From Gautieria morchelliformis (taxonomy: Eukaryota > Basidiomycota > Agaricomycetes > Gomphales > Gomphaceae): DNA of 64,000 bases. The notes under the pieces are model-generated. The model was not told the DNA's origin. It saw only the letters and a program-made list of their open reading frames with translations, and did not search any database. A program made the position numbers and the translations under genes. The stretch lies in assembly GCA_015179125.1 (NCBI GenBank), contig WHVA01000017.1, positions 62,001 through 126,000 on the forward strand. The letters run 5' to 3'. Shown in pieces: positions 57,940-64,000 of the stretch; within the stretch, counting starts at the first letter, position 1; every line of letters begins with the position of its first letter.

Positions 57940-58924
57940 ATGCAGCTCCCCGACGTCGAGGAAGGCCTGAGTGCTGTCACTCAAGGCGCTCTGACACAGT
58001 CATTCGCCATGATTATTTTCTCAGAAATAGGCGACAAGACCTTTTTAATTGCAGCAATTTTGGCCATGCGACACCCGCGTGCAGTGGTATTCGCAGGCGC
58101 CTTTGGTTCTCTTGTCGTCATGTCCTGTTTGTCTGCGGCCATGGGCCATCTATTACCCACTCTCATCCCTCGGAGATGGACACAGGTTGCTGCAGCGATC
58201 CTTTTCCTAGTATTCGGTCTGAAGATGCTAGATGAAGGCAGACATATGAAGGGTGGAAGCGAACAGATACAAGAAGAATTCAAGGAAGTAGAAGAGGAGC
58301 TGGAAGTTGACGAAGCAGAGCTTGATGGGACAGGCGCAAGGGGGCCTAGTGGCGAGGTTATACCTTTGGAAGCCATGGAAGGTGGATGGACTGGGCAAGA
58401 TAATGGAGATGCTTTGCACAGTTCGCGCCCAAAGCGGACTGGTTTAGCAAGTTTCAAAGAAGGCGCACGTAACTTCTTCGCATTGCTCCTTGGACCTGTG
58501 TTTGTGCAAGCGTTCATATTGACTTTCCTCGGCGAATGGGGGGATCGAAGCCAAATTGCCACGATTGCTCTTGCTGCTGCACATGTGCGGGTCCTCAACT
58601 CATCCCTGTCCCTTTTTTCCTCCTAACGACAATTTAGAATGTCTATGTGGTTGCCTTCGGTACTGTGGTGGGGCATGCGGGCTGTACCGCTTTGGCTGTG
58701 ACGGGTGGGCGCTGGCTATCCACTAAGATATCTGTAAAACATGGTCAGACCCCACAGCTCTATTTTAAAGTGTATTCTGACCCTCTGGCATAGTAACTTT
58801 GGGTGGCGCATGCCTTTTCCTCCTCTTTTCAGTCCTTTATTTTTATGAAGCATGGACAGCGGACGACTCAAATAGTTTACTAGCTCCTTCTCTTAGTGAC
58901 ATCAAACAAAACTCACCGTTCTAA
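57940..58924 (+). CDS. GDT1: Gdt1/TMEM165-type Ca2+/Mn2+:H+ transporter
   Basis: Three exons: 57940-58584, 58638-58743 and 58794-58924; 293 residues. The UPF0016 hallmark E-X-G-D-[KR]-[ST] occurs twice: EIGDKT at residues 29-34 and EWGDRS at 199-204. These acidic motifs bind the transported cation. Hydrophobic segments surround them, and a charged acidic loop (about 101-170, EEFKEVEEELEVDEAEL) joins the two halves, as in yeast Gdt1. The family works in the Golgi membrane, supplying Mn2+ for glycosylation and regulating Ca2+. The start was chosen because it leaves the first motif near the N-terminus; an upstream exon with a signal sequence, seen in some homologues, was not found. The last exon encodes a final helix (GGACLFLLFSVLYFYEAW). 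Confidence 0.94.
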
Positions 58925-59740
58925 TCCATGCATGTGCTACAGGATTTCAAACACATTTATCTGATATTCATGTACGACCGTATGAGTCGGTTTGGGCGAA
59001 GGATATGAACCCAACTAGCATGATGTATAATACGGTGTACTCTATAAGGACGAACACGTACTTCCCGGATCAGAGAAATGGGTTCCACTAGCCTGGTGAC
59101 ACTGGTCATGATATCACCAAATTTTCATTGATTAGTGCTGGGTTCCGAATTGCCGCTAGTATATAAAGGCTAGTGAGAAGTGACAAGTTTATCAATGAGA
59201 TACAGGAGGGGAAAGGGAGTCGACGCTGCGTCGGATTTAGGTGCTGAATAACTTTAGGATTCGGCAGTGCAACTTTCGAGGTGGAAGTTTGAGAGTGTTG
59301 ATGATCGACTGAAGAGGATGCATGTGTCACTTCATTGCAGGGTAAGTACCAATTGAGAAACACAGATGAGCTGGAACGAGTGAATTCGAATTCGATGCTG
59401 CATTGGATTTGAGTACGAACTGTATATTTTCAGGATTCGGCCATCCCACTTTCGGGGTGGATATAGATCATCAACAAAGGGTATAGAAAAGAAATATCGG
59501 ACTCGAAAATCAATAGGGAGTAGAAGCTGAAGGCGTCCGCCATCCCCGACAGAGTGACGCATATGTTAATTTGCTCTACCCAACGGACTGAGGGGGCCGG
59601 GGGGGGGGGATCCACCTCCGCAGAGACCACATACATCATACTACGATTGAAGTCTCCGAGGATGGAATGGGGGGTTAAGTTGCCTTGGGGACTCCCGAAC
59701 TTGATTTTCAGGCACTTGTTACGTCGCGAATATATACCAC
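58925..59740. other. Convergent intergenic region with short repeats
   Basis: Lies between the stops of the Gdt1-type gene (+) and the NAT9-like gene (-). Two imperfect copies near 59222-59290 and 59393-59460 share CGATGCTGC-like, GGATTT(A/G)G, AGGATTCGGC and TTTCG(A/G)GGTGGA elements. A G-run of ten lies at about 59600. No gene supported. Confidence 0.5.
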
Positions 59741-60692
59741 TCAGTCGATTGCAATGCATTTTCCTGGTGTCCACTGCCCGTCGCCCATATATCGCAATTC
59801 TACTTCTTGGAATACAGGGACCTGTCGCGTAACACGGAAGGAAAGTTTTTCAAAGAGCCGAAGCGAGGCGGAATTTGCCTGGCCAATCCTCGCGATCAGT
59901 CTTTCCGTAGGGATACGGAGAGAAGGAGGGCCTTCGGGGGAGGTAGCATAATGGAAGAGTATCTGCAGTGCGTTGAAAGCAACCCCCTTACGACGATACG
60001 CCGGTTCTGTTCAGCAATTCGTTTAGTATTGCCAGGTTTCAGCAAACGCAACACCCGACCTGCAACCATAACTTCGGCCTCCACTTCCTGACATCCCTCG
60101 GGTGACTCTTTCAGAAACAGGTTCACGTCGCCAATCATACGGAATGTTAAAATCTCCTTTGGACTTGGAAGTATATTCTCATTGCCGTCAAAAGTAGCCC
60201 TCGACAGGAGATGCGGCCGCGCAAGGATAATGAAGGTTAATTCTGGTTTTCAAATTTCATAGGTTATTTCAAACGGTGCTTTCAGTATCTGTGAGAATCT
60301 TACTGTCATCGTCGGTCTGCCATTTGACTGCGGCAGGGAAGCATCAGAGGATCGCTGCCTGTAGTCCTAGAGGGAGAAATTGCACCTTGCATTTGATGCT
60401 CCTCCTCCGCAGTAAGTGGTTCGGATGCTGTTAACTCGCGCAACTCCGGGGACAGCATCCACCGGTGATAGGTCTTGAAATTTCCGTGATACTTTAGTAA
60501 AGTGTCCAACCATGATTTGCGTGAAGCAGGATGACGCGTACCTCAACGTGTTCTGACCTAGAAATCATCCATATAGAAGAGAAAGTCATCATTGTGGATA
60601 ATACTAGTAGCTATACCATGTGATCCACCGCACCTATAAGGTACGAGGACCACGTCTCGTCCAACTATTACGGTTTTTGCGTTGACGAGCAT
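59741..60692 (-). CDS. NAT9: NAT9-like GNAT-family N-acetyltransferase
   Basis: Six exons on the minus strand: 60692-60634, 60557-60542 (16 nt), 60473-60386, 60327-60304 (24 nt), 60242-60060 and 60006-59741; 211 residues. The start MLVNAKTVIVGRDVVLVPY matches the family N-terminus, then YHRWM followed by ELRELTASEPLTAEEE. The middle contains FIIL and MIGDVNLFL (98-106). The acetyl-CoA P-loop region is EPAYRRKGVAFNALQ (about 124-138), and the C-terminus has SASLRLFEKLSFRVT and VFQEVELR, which is typical of NAT9. The human protein's substrates are still debated, so the reaction is given only as acyl transfer from acetyl-CoA to an amino group. Two very short exons make this gene easy to miss; without them only fragments appear. 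Confidence 0.9.
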
Positions 60693-61180
60693 GTTGCTCT
60701 CATACCAATGTTAATACTGAGTATATGGCTTGCGGGATATATCTCGAAATCCTTTATCAGCAGCTGCTCAATTACAGGGAAGTTGACCGGAGTTTTGTAA
60801 TTACCTGTAACAAGAAATAGCACGGTACGGTACCGCTCACCCCAATTTCGGAGAAGACAAATTATATGTTGGGACAGTGACCCTGCTGGAGGCTGTACAT
60901 AAGCCTGGAGTGCCGGAACGAATAAAGTAATTACTATAGCGGGTACTGACCGAAGACTTAGTTATAAGAGACTCTAAAATGGCAACCCTATCATGATGCT
61001 GACATATCGGCATTTGCGGCATGGTACGGAGATTCGAACACCCCTCCCTGTGCGGCACTTAGTACGAGCTACGCGCTGGGCACAATAGTACCCTCTGCGT
61101 CAAACGTCTCATGTGTTAGGAACGTAAGAGAAACTCTGGGACATTGTTGACGTTTGCCAGGTCACCTATATCGTTGAATC
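60693..61180. promoter_or_regulatory. Divergent promoter region of NAT9-like and CaMK genes
   Basis: The 488 bp between the two start codons must serve both genes. No clear TATA box or symmetric site was recognised. Confidence 0.5.
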
Positions 61181-63090
61181 ATGTCCAAGAAATTGCGGCT
61201 TACGATCAAGGAGAGCCTCCTTCCCCAACCACCCTCCTTTTCCAAGAAAAAGAACTATGAATTCCATGGCGTTTTAGGCACAGGGACATTCGGAAAAGTT
61301 TTGCGTGCAACATGGATCCCGGATCCTACACAAGGGGTCGGTAGTGGACACGTTTACCTACGACCATTCTTATCTGCCTCCACGGTGCCAGACAACGTTG
61401 GCCAAGGGAACGGATTTCTTGTTCCTCCAGGGAAAGGAAGCAAGAATGAGTTGGATGTGGCTGTCAAAGTCATACCCAAAAAACGTGTCAAAGGAAACGA
61501 AAGCGTGGTGTGGGGCGAGATGGAAGTTTTGAGAGGCTTGGATCATCCCAATGTGGTGGGTGACATGCCTGTGATAGACCATCACTGGTTATTGATGTAA
61601 TTACGCACAGGTGAAATTCTACGAATGGTTTGAGTCAAGGGACAAGTACTACCTATCCTTTGAGTTAGCCACTGGCGGGGAGTTGTTCGACAGAATCTGC
61701 AAAAAAGGCAAATTCACAGAGATGGATGCTGTATCCTGTGTCACGTATGTCTTCCGTTCTCTGGCATATTTCTCGGAATTCATACTTGACCAGGGCTATC
61801 TTATCCGGTGTTCAATATCTTCATGAGCACGACATTGTGCACCGAGATCTCAAGTGCGTGTTACTGGTGTTCTATGTATGAAATAGATTTTTTATCTGGT
61901 GTCAGGCCAGAAAATATTCTATATCGCACTAAAGATCCAGAATCTGGTATCGTTATCGCTGACTTCGGCATGTGAGGCGCCAGTTGCACGATCGCTCCCC
62001 ATCTAATCATCTGGTGCTAGTGCCAAGCACCTACACTCGCCGGAGGAGCAACTTCATTCCCTAGCTGGTAGCTTCGGCTATGTGGCTCCCGGTTCGTAAG
62101 GCTCACACAATGAGTTTAAATCAATTTGAAACGTCTTACAGAGGTCCTGAACAAGATCGGTCATGGAAAGCCAGTCGACATATGGTCCACGGGGTACACT
62201 CACTGTCCTTTGCAATGTCTGATATTGACGTTAATATGTTGGCAGTATCATCACATATGTCCTTCTTTGTGGCTACTCGCCTTTCCGTTCATCCGATGCC
62301 AAGGAACTCATTCGTGAGACGACAGCAGCCAGGATAGAGTTTCACGACCGTTATTGGTCAAACGTCAGCATACAAGGTAGTTTTAAACAGTGTCAATAAT
62401 TGTCAATTTCTCACCTTGCAGAAGCCAAGGAATTTATCAAGTCATTGCTCAACCCTGATCCGGCTCAACGCCCCACAGCAGAGATGGCTCTCAAAGACGA
62501 CGTAGGCTGTTTATCTTGTTTCCTACCTAGGCTACTGATGTCTAATCCTCTACTAACAGTGGCTCACAACTCACGAGCCGTCAACCGAGCACGATCTATC
62601 GGAAGGCTTACGTGAGAATTTCAACCCAGCGGCACGTTGGCGCACGGCCATCAATACCGCACGGGCTATGCATCGCCTTGGCTCATTCAAGAAGCCTCAG
62701 GAGCAACAAGTACAAGGAGCACCACATCAAGAGCACACTGGGAGTCAAGACAGCAAGGACAGTGGTAACTGGATTGGTCGGCCGATCGACGACGAGGACA
62801 GTGATCTTGAAGCCAGAGAAGATGAAGAGGATATTAATGACGTTAAGGGCGAGCCGGAGAGCCAGGAGCTTACAGTGGATGCTGCCCAGACAGGACCAAA
62901 GGAGCGTGTATCAAGCGTCGATTCAAGTCACCACGACAATGAACAACAGCATATACAAACTCTCTTGTCGCAAGAAGAAGAGGAGGCCGTGAACATGCCC
63001 GGGTCGTTCCACATAAGCCACGTATACCAAAATGACGAAGCACACGAAGGTTTGATTTCTAGGATAAGAATGTTCGGTTTCGGCACATGA
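61181..63090 (+). CDS. Ca2+/calmodulin-dependent protein kinase (CaMK family)
   Basis: Nine exons: 61181-61555, 61611-61744, 61794-61853, 61906-61971, 62021-62091, 62142-62193, 62246-62376, 62422-62501 and 62560-63090; 499 residues. Kinase motifs: GTGTFGKV loop (33-40), AVK with Lys 96, HRDLKPEN with catalytic Asp 188, DFG at 209-211, APE at 234-236, and GYSPF. After the domain, [16 protein letters not shown] (about 348-363) is a basic amphipathic segment, a plausible autoinhibitory and calmodulin-binding site. Then comes an acidic, Gln/Ser-rich tail. An insertion of about 45 residues, rich in Gly, Pro and Ser, separates the Gly loop from the AVK lysine, more than usual for CaMKs. The activation loop reads [12 protein letters not shown]. 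The role is expected to be cytosolic Ca2+ signalling; an exact orthologue (CMK1 or CMK2) is not assigned. Confidence 0.92.
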
Positions 63091-63338
63091 GGTTCAAAGA
63101 AGAGTATTATATTATATTAAGTATCATTCACTTCCATGATGTAAGTATACTAGTGTCTGTAAGACTACGTTTGGTGGACGCGCCTTTTATCATGCATGAT
63201 TGATACAATGTAGACTGTAAAAAAAAATTGATTTTCTAGTATTTTTCAGAGCTCAGAATTACTGATTGTCACAGCAGGTGTGAGTGTGAGCGTGACATAG
63301 TCCGTGGGAAAGTTTCGTGAAAACATTCTCTTGCACTT

Positions 63339-63642
63339 ATGGCTCGACGTTCAGCCCCACCGCACTCAGGCCCATCCTATCTTCCCCCATCATCTCATTC
63401 AGTCGCCGCACGTCATACTGTGGACCCGAATGAGCCACGGTTCCAGCGATTCCTAAAAGAGCAGGCATGTACAGGCTGTATATTAAGAGAATCCTATGGA
63501 GATTGACTATCCGAAATTTCGCCAGATTTTCGCTCCTGAGAAGATGGTGGGAAACATCAGCATTGTAATTGGGGTGGGGATGTTTCTGGGAGGTATTACG
63601 GCCGTCCGATTATGGGGGGAAGCCCTAGTGGGTGACATTTGA
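63339..63642 (+). CDS. Small single-pass membrane protein (structure uncertain)
   Basis: The first part, 63339-63464, encodes MARRSAPPHSGP, a Pro/Ser/His-rich stretch, then VDPNEPRFQRFLKEQ. The second part, from about 63490 to the stop at 63640-63642, encodes NPMEIDYPKFRQIFAPEKM followed by a transmembrane helix (NISIVIGVGMFLGGITAVRLWG). The two parts read as one protein, but the joint is a problem: a GC-AG intron of only 25 nt would be needed, or a sequence change is present. A small mitochondrial or ER membrane protein is likely. I do not recognise the family. Confidence 0.5.
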
Positions 63643-64000
63643 GTGATGGGACGATTGAGTGAGTTCCCCCGTTGTCTTTGTGAGACTTTTGTTTTGATGG
63701 ATATGCGCACTGTTTATAAAAGTGATAACTCTGTTTCAAATTTGGTGTGAATAATAGATTCTGTCCTCAGCCTCACGAACTCCGATGTTGGTGGCTGCTC
63801 TTGTGCTGTCAGCCATTGTCACCATGCAATGCGTTATGGGGAACAACGTACACTTTGAAGTTGCTTTCGCGAATCATCTTATTCGTCCAGCTACTGCGTG
63901 CGTCTTCTTTTCCCCGAATTCGTTGCTCAAGCCGTAAGTCTTGTCCTCCTTACTGTTTCTCCGTGGTCCCGACAACCGACATGGTGCCCCAAGTATAAGT
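63643..64000. other. Right edge; possible start of another gene
   Basis: A plus-strand open stretch from the ATG at 63785 to a GTAAGT donor at 63934 would encode a hydrophobic, signal-like N-terminus (MLVAALVLSAIVTMQC). It may be the first exon of a gene continuing beyond the window. Too little is visible to name it. Confidence 0.25.

Noticed and set aside
63465..63489. A 25-nt GC-AG intron in the small membrane protein gene
   Set aside because: Too short for a spliceosomal intron. The joint is left as uncertain.

Overview
The window looks like a piece of a filamentous basidiomycete nuclear genome, most likely an Agaricomycete. The evidence is protein genes broken by many 45-75 nt GT-AG introns, some tiny exons (16-22 nt), a chromodomain Ty3/Gypsy element, and family-level protein matches judged by eye. 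No species call is possible from sequence alone. All exon models were built by hand from reading frame, splice consensus and known family motifs; none has been checked by alignment or transcripts.

Region 1, about 1-12.8 kb, is very GC-rich at its left end and gene-poor. Its one convincing gene is an HMG-box transcription factor (5015-2645, minus) with a long low-complexity tail. The flanks carry degenerate direct repeats but no recognisable gene.

Region 2, about 12.8-36.4 kb, is a transposon graveyard. It contains a Helitron-like 3' terminus (12838), a degraded chromodomain Gypsy element on the minus strand (14394-21878), a dispersed repeat family in both orientations (23.5-33.6 kb), decayed coding fragments, and a second Gypsy fragment in the order pol-LTR-gag (35.69-36.42 kb). 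The Gypsy element carries, on the opposite strand between pol and the 3' LTR, a spliced gene. Its product has a Zn(II)2Cys6-like cysteine pattern, a predicted coiled coil and an acidic tail. I consider this the most interesting object in the window.

Region 3, about 36.4-45.1 kb, is unique-looking DNA with no gene I can support, only short repeats and an inverted repeat.

Region 4, about 45.2-64 kb, is dense with intact intron-rich genes. In order these are: 2,4-dienoyl-CoA reductase-like SDR (+), a candidate small secreted peptide (+), a convergent SDR paralogue (-), mitochondrial ribosomal protein bL33m (+), a PIN-like/auxin efflux carrier family transporter (+), a large FUSC/BRE4-type membrane protein (+), a Gdt1-type cation transporter (+), a NAT9-like acetyltransferase (-), a CaMK-type kinase (+), and a small membrane protein near the right edge (+). 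The SDR pair suggests peroxisomal fatty-acid oxidation. Gdt1 and the CaMK both relate to calcium physiology, but their closeness is not evidence of a joint function.
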